DNA from: Carnegiea gigantea
Taxonomy: Eukaryota; Streptophyta; Magnoliopsida; Caryophyllales; Cactaceae
DNA: 64,000 nucleotides
Direction: 5' to 3'
Assembly: GCA_029747015.1 (NCBI GenBank)
Contig: JAKOGI010000004.1
Coordinates: 1,576,001 to 1,640,000 of the forward strand
Shown: positions 12,660 to 24,024 of the stretch, in pieces
Layout of the letters: every line of letters begins with the position of its first letter
Numbering within the stretch: the first letter of the stretch is position 1
Notes under the pieces: generated by a model
The model's input: only the letters and a program-made list of their open reading frames with translations
Database searches by the model: none
What the model was told of the DNA's origin: nothing
Translations under genes and position numbers: made by a program

Positions 12660-13318
12660 TTGGATACAAATCATGTATGAATGACATGTGGCAAGCTGAT
12701 GTGGTATAAAATAATGAATTGGTAAGTTGTAATTGGTGGATGTTAGTTGACTCATATTAATTAACACTAATGTTATTAACTAGGATTTATGAACCTTCAA
12801 AAGAAAAAAAATATTCTAGGATTCACTAGATGTTATTATATATGTTATTACTTTGTGATTGAAATTTAATTAAAAAAATCTAACTACATAGACGTTTGAA
12901 TAGCCACACAGAATAAAGCTAATTTAACACAATATTACATTAAATTAAAAGAATTGACCACTTAATGGAACCACTTAATGAATAATTTATTGAATAATTA
13001 GTAGAATAGTAACATATTCTTAACTAAATCATATTGAAAAAAAATATATTATGCATCAAAATGACAATATTATGACTTCCATATTAAAGGTTAAAAGTTA
13101 ACCTAATTAAATAAATAATTTTAATATCAAAAAAATATAATTTTAAGTGATGTAATTGAAAACAAGATAAAATCTATGTTTCTATGAAAGATTATGGTAT
13201 CATAATAGTTATTCTATCATACCAAAATTAACTTATTTTAATAAATTAATATATTTTAATTATTTTTAAATAATAAAATTAACTCAAGTCTTTGCATAGC
13301 AAGGGATATAACACTAGT
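12640..13318 (+). mobile_element. Possible non-autonomous Helitron, copy 1
   Basis: The right end reads CTTTGCATAGCAAG (a short hairpin, stem CTTGC/GCAAG with a bulge), then a spacer and CTAGT. This is the hairpin-plus-CTRR 3' signature of Helitrons. The left end near 12650 resembles the start of the next copy (ATATATAAGTT..., then a TGACATGTGGCA-like phrase about 35 bp in). No coding sequence is visible. The left border is not certain. Confidence 0.35.
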
Positions 13319-16199
13319 ATATATTAAAAGTTAAATTGAACTTATGTAAGAGCGACACGTGGGATGCCACATAGGATGTCATCTAGGATGCTACTTGGGA
13401 TAAGAATATCATGTAGGATAACAACATAAAAGGCTTTTATAATGTAATTAAGATGAATGTAGGTTATCAATGTAATTTTAATTCAATTTAATGTTAACTT
13501 TTTTCATATGTTATGACTAGTTAGTAATTGAATTTGTCTTAAAAAACTTAAATATGGACTAAAGAAATGATTTAGATGTTACCCAAAAAAAAAAAAAAAA
13601 TAAAGTGTGTTAGACATTATTCCAGAGGTAAGTATATATTAGACATCTAAATCTAAATATATTTATTTTTATATATTACTTTTGAGTGAATATATCATTG
13701 GTTGACACTTGAATGCTGATTGAGCTTCTTATTTCACAAACTGTAAAGCTTGATTACTTAAGCATGTTATATAATTGGATTTAGACAATATGAAATACAG
13801 TAGGACCTTAATCTAATTCTGATTTTGCTTACGACTGCTTTTGGTTGGTACAATATTTAGTTTCTTTTCACATTTATAACTTACGTTCATGATATTAAAA
13901 AAATATTTCAGTGATTTATTCAATTTATATTTTACTTCAAATTATATTTGTGCTCAAAAATCACATAATGTAATTAGTTCTTTTAGCAAATTTAAATTTA
14001 AATTTAATAGCTAAATTAATATATAAGAGTAGTTTGTCTAGATTCCTATAATAGACCATAATTGACTTTATAAATTAGTAGCATTGCTCTCCCCCCTCCA
14101 AAAAAAAAAGAACATTAAAAGTTTTCATAAATTCAAATTGTACTAAAATTTCTTCATCTGCTGCTAATCTTCCTTTCTTCTTTTTAAAATTTTTTTCATC
14201 TTTCTTTTTTTTTTTTATAAATAGTTATACACCAAAGAGATAAGATTAACGTCAAAGACTTATCTATCATTTTGTTACTACTGTCATAAATTTATCCATG
14301 CTTTGTTGATCATAAGAATAATTAATCAAATTTTATTTTTATTCAAATCGTGGGTCAATAGTAGGAAGGACCATCATCACTATTAAATAATATTAAAGGT
14401 GTCCTTAAACAATTGAAATAATCTGCAATGGACATATGAAGTAAGTACATGCCTAATGAATACAATTAAACCAATAAGAATCTCTATGGACAAAATGCAT
14501 CTTTCGTTATGGTTATCAGTTTTAATTGACATGCATGACCCTACGAATTTGACATTTGATCTTACATGGGCTAATTGCTCTTTTGTTAATTTATTCTTAT
14601 TGATAAATTACCTTATTATTTCATTTGAACGTCCATTTTCAATATTATATAACCTTTGCTAAATTGCCTCATGATTTCATTTCAATGCTCAACTTTAATT
14701 ATTATATTATATATTATTTTTTAAATTAATTACCTTATTATCCTAACAGCTACTTATTTTACTCCAGAGTTTATAATTTGCAATTCCTTAAATAAGGACT
14801 TAATTTTGTAATATCTCATCTAAGTTTGTGTCGTCATCTGATCCCAAAAAAAAATTTATGTCTCCATATAATTCTTAGTTGTGAAAAGACATAAAAACGA
14901 GTCCTAACAAACACTGGTTGACTCAAACGAAAGAATCTTATTCTTTTCTCAATCAATATCAGAATGAAGGTTACAATCCCAAGAATTATTTTGCACTCAT
15001 CTGACAAAGTGGTCATTCATATTAAAAAGATAGCAATTTCCTATTCATGTTTGTTATGCAATGACTATAAATAAAGGTCAAGGATAATCACTGAAATATA
15101 TAGGAGTTTACCTTCCAAAATTGATATTAAGTCATAAACAATTGAATTGCAGCATCATGAGTGACTTCACTGGAGAGTTTGAAGTTTATCATTAAACATG
15201 ACAATGAACATTATGAAGGATACACAAGAAACACTATCTACAAGAAAGTGTTCAACAACTTACCAATAGTATGTACACACTCAAAATAACTTTACTACTA
15301 CAAATTATCAAAAAAACAAAAACAAATTGATGCTATACAGCTTTTAGTGTTAGTAAACTTTTACAAAATGTTAGTTCTAATTATACAATAGCCATAAAAT
15401 ATTATGATTCTTAGAATTAAATATAATCGAAGATTAAAACAATAACAATTAATAAATTGCTTCAATATTGTGCAGGCAACTCCAGGCAGATAAAATATAC
15501 AAGAAGTCCACAATTGAAATACCTCTCTGTAGGTAAGTATAAATCAATACAAAAATATTATCTTTTTTTTTTACTAAATTTATAAGCATGTAAAAAATCA
15601 TTACATACATTTAACAACACATCGTCGAAGACAAGTAATTAGGAACAAATGAGAAATCAAAACCTAACTTAATATAATATACGTTACTTTTGCAGATTAC
15701 TTAATCTGAAAAAGGAAGCTGACGACTAATAGACAACGAAGACGACAAATCTAATGTGTTATTAAACATTTCATATTAGAACTACTTTTCATACATTACA
15801 TTTCACATTACCATATAATGTATTTTTAAAATAAAGTTCAAATTTAAGAAAGACAATATTAAACTACTGAAAATATTATGATTTTCCTTTGCTCATTTGC
15901 TCCCACGTCAATATGATTATTTTACAAAATTACTCATACAGTGTCAACCATATAATATCTTAAAACAAAAAAAAATTAAAAATTTTGTGACTAACCGGAT
16001 TAAAAAAGATAGATTGCACATCAACAATTCAAGTATATATAATTAAAGTAACTTCATATGAAATAAAATCAGAAAAAAGGTGCTGCCATCAAGTACACAG
16101 AACTCAGTATAGTACCAACAACAATATATACAACAAAATACTGATACTTACCAACCAAGAAGTGATAGTCATCGTGCAATGTACGGGTAAAAAATTAGT
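13319..16199 (+). mobile_element. Possible non-autonomous Helitron, copy 2
   Basis: Starts with TATATATTAAAAG, a phrase like the 5' end of many plant Helitrons, immediately after the CTAGT of the previous copy. It ends with an imperfect hairpin (CGTGCAATGTACG), GGTAAAAAA and TTAGT. About 2.9 kb, very AT-rich. Short exon-like pieces bounded by CAG/GTAAGT-type signals near 15475-15540 and 15695-15730 could be remnants of a carried gene, but no protein family can be recognised. A profile search for Helitron termini would settle it. Confidence 0.35.
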
Positions 16200-18316
16200 T
16201 TAGTCATATTTTTTAATTATAATATTCTAATATTCAATACTTATTAGTTGTTACTAGCATTGATCAATATTGACTAACACTCATTAGTAATAAAACCCTG
16301 TTCTTTTTTGCAAAAGGGAGTAATAAGCTTATAGCTTACAATTTTTTACAACTCCATACGTCTTTTTACAGTTTCTTACGTCTCTAACAAATTTTTATTT
16401 TTTTTTTGCATCTTTTTATAGCCTCTTACATCTTTTTGCATTTTCGTACATTTCCTTTACAACCACATTATTTGCCAATGTATATTTGTTTTGTGTTTGT
16501 TTATGGCAATGTTTAATTTATGACGACGTATCAATTTTTATAACAAGTTGTCATGTATTTTTTCTCAATTTTATTAAAATATGTATATTTTTTTATATAC
16601 TATTAATATAAAAGCTATATATATTATGATGGACACAATGTTTGTATATACATGAAAAACATTAAACGACAATGTACATTTGATATACTATCAACATAAA
16701 AATCTATATGTAATTTTTCTCATTTATTCGACAAAATTTAACTTCAAAATTATTATGATAAATATAATATTTATTCAAGAAATATAACATAATAAAATTA
16801 TATAGTGAATTGAATTATATTTTTTAGCAAGCATAGAGATACATCATAAAAAAAGATGTGCGGTAATAATTGTAATTCGTTTCATTCATATTTGAGTTTC
16901 TATGAGAATCATATAAAAAATAATCAATTTGTAGGTGACAAAAATAATTTGACGATGTTATCTCAAAGTTGCTCCATGACAATTTGGTCACTACACCATA
17001 CAACTGAACATTAGATGACTCGTCCGCATCTAAATCCCTTGCTAAAATTGTTATAACATTTTTTCAGCATAATAATGTATAACCAATTGCAACGATCTCT
17101 TTTCCTAACCAAAAACAAAAACAATATAGCTATATCTATTTAGAAATTTTTATATTTCATTAGTGCTAGCTTAATATTTTGAAGGATTTATTTAATTAAT
17201 TTTTTTTGGTAATGCTATCTTTAAAACTATTAATTTTAATTTGTTAAATTTAAATAGATTTTATTTTGAAGGATTTTATTTAATTTTGTTGAGAAAACTA
17301 GTTATTTTATCTTGGTCTACTTTTATTAAATATTTTTTATGTAACGATCCGAACCTAAAATCATGCTAATTAACTTGTATTATATTAATCACAAATTAAT
17401 CGAGTTGGGTGCCGCATTTCAATTTAGTACTTTATGTATATATGTTTATTTATGCAATTGCAGGTTGAATCGGCATAATGATGTGAAAATGAATTTCACT
17501 ACACTCCCAAATAATCCATTCGAATATTAATAAATATTTGAACATTAGCTAAATAAATAAATAAATGAACAAGAGTAAAAATTAAATCAGCCCAATTATG
17601 ATTAAATGCACAGAGCAACAATTTAAAATGGAATTTTTTTTTCCATAAATCTTAACCAAAGAAATTTTACCCAAGAATATATGCATATATGTATTTTTAT
17701 TTGGATGGGGAAAAAAAGAAGGAAGGAAGGAGGTTGTTGGGTTAAACCTAGAAAAATCTATACAAGCAAAATTATCAAGAAACTAATAAAACAAAATTTA
17801 AAATATTAAAACCCAAAAGCACCCAAATTTTCCCAACATGCCCGACCCCCCTGTTTTTTTCGACAGTCAGACCCCCACCCCCTCTTTGCTCTAGCGTTTC
17901 TCTCCAATTCCCACCAGTCGTGCACCATTGCCCGTTGTCAGCTTTCGCCGCCCCTCCGTCCGCTTGTCCGCCAGTCTGCTTGTGGCCTCCCCTCTTCATC
18001 TTACTTTTGGGTGTGTTTAAGAGGGTGACAAAGGTAAAACCCTAACTCTTCATGATTTGATTTTTGGTGTTTTTACAATTGGGTTTCAATAATAGTTAGT
18101 GTATTAGGATCAAATGAGTATTGATTTTGTGGTTTTCGTGAAATTTTGGTATGAATTGAATGTTGGAGATTGAGGAGGACGAGTACGGTGAATGGGTTTT
18201 GTACACGAGTTTCAATGTATTTATAATGATTTAAAGGTGTTTAAGTAAATTTTGATAAATATGTGAAGGAAACCAATGAGAAATCTAAGTGTTGGATGTG
18301 TGTGTGATGTTGTCAT

Positions 18317-19104
18317 CAAGGTTGCTAGAACCGAACCGGTGAAGCTAGCGGGTCATTGGTTGGATCGGTTGGATCGGTCGGACCGTATTAGACCGGATTT
18401 TTGAATTATTCAAATTAACAACTATTAGTAAATATTTGTATACTAGGTATTTAAGTTATTGGCTTTTAGACTAATAAATACAAACTATTAACTTTGAAAA
18501 TTTAGTAAGTTTTTAAATAAAAATAAGCAATTCATCTACAAATTCTTAAATTTTTTATATTTGTCTACAACTTAAAACATATTATTATTTGTTTTAGAAA
18601 ATAAATTAATAAGAAAATGCACCCAGAATATAATTTGGGTTGATAATATGTTATCAATTCATTATATAAAGTGTCATAATAGAAGAAATTTTTTTAAAAA
18701 AGAACGAAAAATAGTTGAACAAATCCATGTGCTCAAAGACAATGGAAGAGTCATTATACAATAAAGAAATGAAGTGGGTTAGTGGCATAAAATGTGATTA
18801 CTCTAGTGGTTGAATTGGATGAAGAGTGCATTGAATAAACATGAGGAGCATGGTTCGAATCTGCTCATTGGCAATACTATTATTTTTGTGAAACTGTTTC
18901 AGCCCAAAAAAAAAAAGAAAAACAAGTAAACCGGTTTGGGCAACCGGTTCAATCGATAGAACCAGGCGGTTCAACCGATCTTTGATCGATTCTTGACCGG
19001 TTCACTGATGTAGCGGTTTAATACCAGCAATCGGACCGGACAATGGTCCGGTTCCCGGTTGAATCGGTGGAACCGGCCGGTCCGGTCCGGTTCTGGTAAC
19101 CATG
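18317..19104. mobile_element. hAT-type non-autonomous element A (788 bp)
   Basis: Both sides carry the perfect 8-bp duplication GTTGTCAT (18309-18316 and 19105-19112). The ends are imperfect inverted repeats: CAAGGTTGCTAGAACCG on the left, and CATGGTTACCAGAACCG as the reverse complement of the right end. Both subterminal regions are arrays of GAACCGGT/GGATCGG/GGTCCG motifs, while the middle is AT-rich. There is no transposase. An 8-bp duplication with short inverted ends is the hAT signature. Confidence 0.8.
18797..18880 (+). other. tRNA-like segment inside hAT element A
   Basis: An A-box-like TACTCTAGTGGTTGAATTGG is followed about 45 bp later by the B-box-like GGTTCGAATCTG. The spacing fits a Pol III promoter as in tRNA-derived SINEs, but I could not fold a convincing tRNA cloverleaf. 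It is probably a captured SINE head. Confidence 0.4.
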
Positions 19105-19203
19105 GTTGTCATGGATGTAGAGATTTAGGAATTTTGGCTTAAACGAAGTTTAAGTTTAATTATGTTCATTATTAGTGTTTAAATGAATTGTATAACAATT
19201 AAA

Positions 19204-19206
<3 letters not shown>

Positions 19207-19256
<50 letters not shown>

Positions 19257-19290
19257 TATGTATGTATGTATGTATGTGTGTGTGTGAGGT
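19207..19290. repeat. (AT)n-(ATGT)n microsatellite
   Basis: A long TA run grades into TATG and TG units, inside the solo LTR. Confidence 0.9.
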
Positions 19291-19934
19291 TAAAGTGTGG
19301 AAGTGTTATGAACTTGGTTGCCAAGTGGAAATGGTGGAGAGGATGAAGGAAAACAAATGAAATAACGTTGATATTTTGAAAATTTTGAGCTAAGAGTGAA
19401 GCTAATTAGGTTGCAACCTGAAAATGCTAATGGCTTGAAGTTGAAGTTGAGAAGGAAGAAAAGAGGCAGGGAAAGTATATTGTTTTGGACTAATTTGGTG
19501 AATATCCTTAATGAAAATTTGGGACGTAACTTGGTGATTATTGATAGTGGAACCTGGATATTTAATTGGGGCCCTTGACATGCTAAATATGGAAACTTGG
19601 ACGATAAGTGTAAGGTGACTTAAGCATTGGCTAAGTTTATGTTTTTGTTTTTTTTGAATTAGTCGTTAAGTCTAAAGATGGTAGATGGGTTAAATGTTAT
19701 CCACGTGTTCGGAACTATCCAACAGGAGACGTATATGATCAGGGACTCGATCTGAACTCGAAACCGTGCCCATGGTGTCACCCTAAGCTGATTGCAATAA
19801 CAAAATAAAATAAAATTAAGGCATAACGGCGATTAACAACGATGTGACTAATTAAAGAGAAAAACAATAATAATAATAATAATGACGCTGATAATAATTA
19901 CCATGATTAATATGAATTAATAATAGTAGTAGTT

Positions 19935-19936
<2 letters not shown>

Positions 19937-20002
<66 letters not shown>

Positions 20003-20003
20003 T
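19937..20003. repeat. (ATA)n microsatellite
   Basis: About 22 ATA units, with shorter ATA runs at 19867-19885; inside the solo LTR. Confidence 0.9.
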
Positions 20004-21892
20004 AATAATGGCGTTATAATACTAATAAGTGCGACTAAATAACGACATTAACGAGCTTATAATGATAATAATTCAAATGGTAGTATCGATAACAATGTTA
20101 TTAATGAACACAAGTCGAGTCACACCATTACGCTATTATAACACTCATTAAACAAACGTTAGCAGTGTGAAGGAGAGGAGCGAAATAGGTTAACCGCAAT
20201 TGTCATACTAATAATTGAAAGAGAGATCGAGGGAATTTAAATTATTTATTAAGTCAAGAAATTTAATAAAACTTCTTAAGCTCACACTAATCATAGAAAT
20301 TACTTAATTGAAGCAGAAGTGATGCCACCTCTACCGCTTCAAGCTGCCAACAAACAATTTCCACTAAATAGGAGAGAGAGAATTTCAAAGATCAGGTACG
20401 TACATCGCCTGTACTCTTCGAAAACTCACGTGTTTCTCAAACCATGCAAAATCAATATGATATTCATATAATGAATTATTTTATGCAATGTTTTATCACA
20501 TAAGCAAGTGGCCCAATCAATTATCAATCATCAGAGCTTATGCTCTTCAATTTTCCGGCGCGGCTGCAACTCAGACATTCCGATTGGGCTGAGAGGTGTG
20601 CACCTATCTCAAGATCGCTGCAGACGTCAACAGGGGTCCACTCCCATATAATAACCGGCAAATTAACTTTACTCATACATTCTCTCTCTCCTATTTGCAA
20701 AATAAAATGTTTTGAAATGCGGGAGCCCAACTAGTTAAACTAAAAGTCTGTTTTACTGCATTTGAGTGTACGTGCTGAGTTTCGGCTCATATTTCGAATG
20801 TTTTTCTGTTTTCTGTTTTAGGTAAAGGAGTAATGAATAGTTTCCTTCCTGGCAAGTTAGAAGATAGCAAGAAATAAGCGAAAGTTGCAATCTTGCAGAA
20901 TGTTAACTAACCAAGTGCTCACAGTGAGTATATGCCTTGGGACGTTACGACGGTTGGTGCTTGGTATTGGTATGCTAAGTTATCAAGTGTACTATGGATT
21001 AAACAAGTTGTCAAATATATGTTATTGTCAATGTTTGGTGAATCAGGTGATGACATGGATAACACCGTGTTACAGGTAGCCTTGTTCCCTTATGGAATGG
21101 CGGTAATGTCTCCAATCAAAAGATTTCCGCTGTAAATCGTTAGTAAATAAGGGGTTAAGTTAGAGTAACCGGGCATTGAAATTGGGAGCGTTACATTTTA
21201 TTTACTTACAGAGAGATGAAACTAATGTAAAAAATAAGCTCGAGTTTAGAAGATATTTGGTTCTATTAATTTAAGGTCGAACATTTATTTTATTGGCATC
21301 TAATTATTGGGCCTTTTAAAGGTTTATTCTTGTTAATTATGTTATTTCACTATTATTTTTGTTGATCAAGAACGAGAATCATAGATTACTAAAATTTATT
21401 CGTATTAACTGTTAAAAAAATAATTTGTTGAGTAAAGGCATAAAATTAATTTCATAAACATCACAACCATATTACACATAATTTATTTTCAAAAAATAAT
21501 TTATTTTACTAATCGTATGTTGTTAAAGACCAATAATTATCATACAAATCAAAATGTACACATACAACTTTTTAATAATTCTAACTGTTGTTTATATCTA
21601 CCCTTCTTACAACTTCTTATAATTCCTTACAGTTTTTTACAACACCTCACATTTTTTTACAACTTATAATTATTCCTCATTCAAAAAAAAAAAAAAAGAG
21701 AAAGCCACTAAACTCAAATAACAACCTCTTAAGCAAAGGCAAATAGTTCTTACAGCCTACAACTTACCGTTATTTATAATAAGTTGAAATTAACAACCTC
21801 TAAAGCAAATGCAATAAGAGTTGCTAGTTCTACTACAATGCCACATATGCAAAATCAACAAACTCTAAAATAATGGTAATTGTTCCAACTTT

Positions 21893-22180
21893 CTTTTCTT
21901 TTCTTTTTTTAACAATAGTAAATATGGGTCATCTATTGAACCCCTTATCTCAAGGAAGATCCAACACGCCAATCAGCCCAGGGGAAAGGGAACAAAGCTG
22001 TCAGGGCCCAAGGCGCAACTCACACACCCCCTCCCTCTTTCAATTACTTGGTAAAGGAAGCTCCATATCCAGATTCGAACTTGCGTGGAGAGAGTGGAGC
22101 AAGGACAAGCATGTCAATCTGCTACAAGCATATGGACTTTTAATTGTTCCAACTTGGGCTGCACTCAAAAAAGCATTTTG
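21893..22180 (-). mobile_element. Possible SINE-like repeat
   Basis: On the minus strand this has a B-box-like AAGTTCGAATCTGG (about 22071-22084) and ends in an A-rich run at 21893-21910. It is GC-richer than its surroundings. The A box is not clear, so the class is uncertain. Confidence 0.3.
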
Positions 22181-24024
22181 CCTTTAATAAATGTAATTGC
22201 TAATTCCCGAGATATTTTATTTGCAAACAAGGAAAATAATCACAGAGAAAAGAATTCAAAAATAATTAAAAAGGTAAAAATTCAGGAAAATTTAGTAAAA
22301 ACATGGATATACAAGTGAAAAAAATATCAAAAAAGGAAAAGAAATGGAAATACACCTGAAGCAAATTTCCTTGAACCATTGCCAAAACAAATCATTTTGT
22401 CCCATAATTTTAAGCAGGAAAGAATTATCCTCACACAACTTTTACATCTTAACAAAATCCAAAATAATATCTTTGGTTGGAGTTTAAGAAATAAATTTTG
22501 ATTAAATGCATCGTGAGTGTAAAATTTCGACACCAAAACTGTATTGCATTTAGCAGATAAAGTATAACATACACTTATGAGTGTGTACTTCCCACTTGTC
22601 ACGTATATATTTTTCCAACGTGTATTTGTCATATAAATAATTTTTTAATATATGATGCTGACGTGACGTATAGAAATTTATACTCTTATAAGTATGATAT
22701 AGGCTTTACATTTAGCAAATTAGTATATCCTCGATCTCGGAAAAAATAATAATAATTTCCCCAATTTATTTATTATGTGCGTAACACAGTGTACCCGTAT
22801 ACACCAGCCATTACAAGTCGTTCTTTGGTTACGTCGTCCCCTAACCGAAAGAAATGAGCACTAATGTTTATAGTGGTAGCTCAGTAGTTTTGCCTCGCTG
22901 TTAGTGGGAAAGCCACCCAAATAAATATCTTATCACACCCACCAATTCACCTTAATTAGGTTTTAAACAATTTTAATTTAGTTACAATTTATTTTTGAAA
23001 TTTTATAATTAATTTTATCATTAGTGCTTATTAATATTTAGAGTTTTAAAATGCCTTCTTGTCTACTATATTAGTCAATTATAAGTCTTCATCTTACCGT
23101 GGGTGTCACTTCAGCCACCACGTGTCAAAATGACATCATTCACACTCAATTTATCTGATTCATTTCATTGATTCATTAATTAATTGATCATGCCAATTTT
23201 AAGGATTATTTAATGCAAATTTTTAGGTGGGATGATATCATAGAAAAAATACAATCTGACAGTTTTTACTTTATTTTTTATAGAAGAGGTGAACAATTTT
23301 AGAATAATTTTTCAGCCATTTTGAGGTGATTTATAGTTTATTTAATACTGAATTTAATTCAAATGATGACTATATGATTAATATTTATTTAAATATAACT
23401 TTTGTTAATGTCACTCTTAGATTAATATTTGGTTGGATGCTTGGATGTAAAAATCTTAAAATGCAAATAATGTTGTAAATTGTAATTGTAATTTTATTAT
23501 TTTATTTGGTTCTAAAAAAGCATTATAAGTAGCAACTACTTTATAATCATAATTATCAGAAAAATATATAATCGTGAATATAAGTATCAATCTCACCAAT
23601 AACAAGTCTAAAAGACAACGTTTTGGATTTTAAAAAATGTCAATCTCATCACATTTTCTACATGAAATGGTCTTATTTAAAAATTGTTAATTATTTAATT
23701 GAAAAATAGAAAATGAATAACCTATAATCCACCATAAAAGAAGAAAATCTAATTAGGTGCCATGTTGTTACTTGTTAGGAAATTTAATTTTTAATGCCCC
23801 GACAATTTTCCAAGTCCGGTATTTTCTCACTCACATCACACCACGACACCAGATCGCTCAACTCAACAGATAACAATTTTCTCTCTCCTCCATTTCCCCT
23901 CTGCTCTCGTTGGTCTTGCCAACCTCCATATTTCTGCTCAATTTTGTAGCTTAACAAGTTCTCTCTCTCTCTCTCTCTCTCTCTCTCCCCCCTCTTCTTT
24001 TTTCTTTTTTTGGGGGAGGGCTCA
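22181..24024. other. Spacer and presumed promoter/5' UTR of ZDS
   Basis: AT-rich and gene-free. The last 150 bp are pyrimidine-rich, including a (CT)n run at 23959-23986, typical of a plant 5' UTR. No convincing TATA box was found. Confidence 0.5.
23119..23124. promoter_or_regulatory. G-box (CACGTG) upstream of ZDS
   Basis: A perfect CACGTG lies in the context CCACCACGTGTCA, about 900 bp upstream of the ZDS start codon. G-boxes bind bZIP and bHLH factors in light-responsive promoters, and carotenoid genes are light-regulated. Whether this site is used is not shown by the sequence. Confidence 0.3.

Larger units (their letters stand above)
17340..21195. mobile_element. Solo LTR, 3.86 kb
   Basis: The sequence begins TGTAACGATCC and ends with the inverted counterpart (GGAGCGTTACA). 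It is flanked on both sides by the 5-bp duplication TTTTA (17335-17339 and 21196-21200). TGTAACG...CGTTACA ends are common in plant Ty3/gypsy LTRs. No gag, pol or second LTR is present, which fits a solo LTR left by recombination. It was inserted into the repeat element described at 16290-21830 and itself received a hAT-type element at 18317-19104. Orientation cannot be decided. Confidence 0.75.
16290..21830. mobile_element. AT-rich repeat element split in two by a solo LTR
   Basis: The left half (about 16290-17339) and the right half (about 21201-21700 or slightly more) together align with the continuous stretch at about 38570-39560. The left half shares the repeated 'cttacatc/cttacag' motifs, the 'tatatactatcaatataaaa' phrase and 'ttcaattttgttg.gaaaa'. 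The right half shares 'taaaggtttattcttgttaattatgttatttca' type wording (partial quote of shared words) and the closing 'ccttacag' motif run. The left end looks like AACCCTGTTCTTTTTTG. The right end is not pinned down. The element class is unknown; it may be a non-autonomous DNA transposon. Confidence 0.55.

Noticed and set aside
22868..22920. tRNA-like GTGGTAGCTCAGTAGTTTTGCC
   Set aside because: Only an A-box-like stretch; no B box or cloverleaf follows, so not called as tRNA or SINE.
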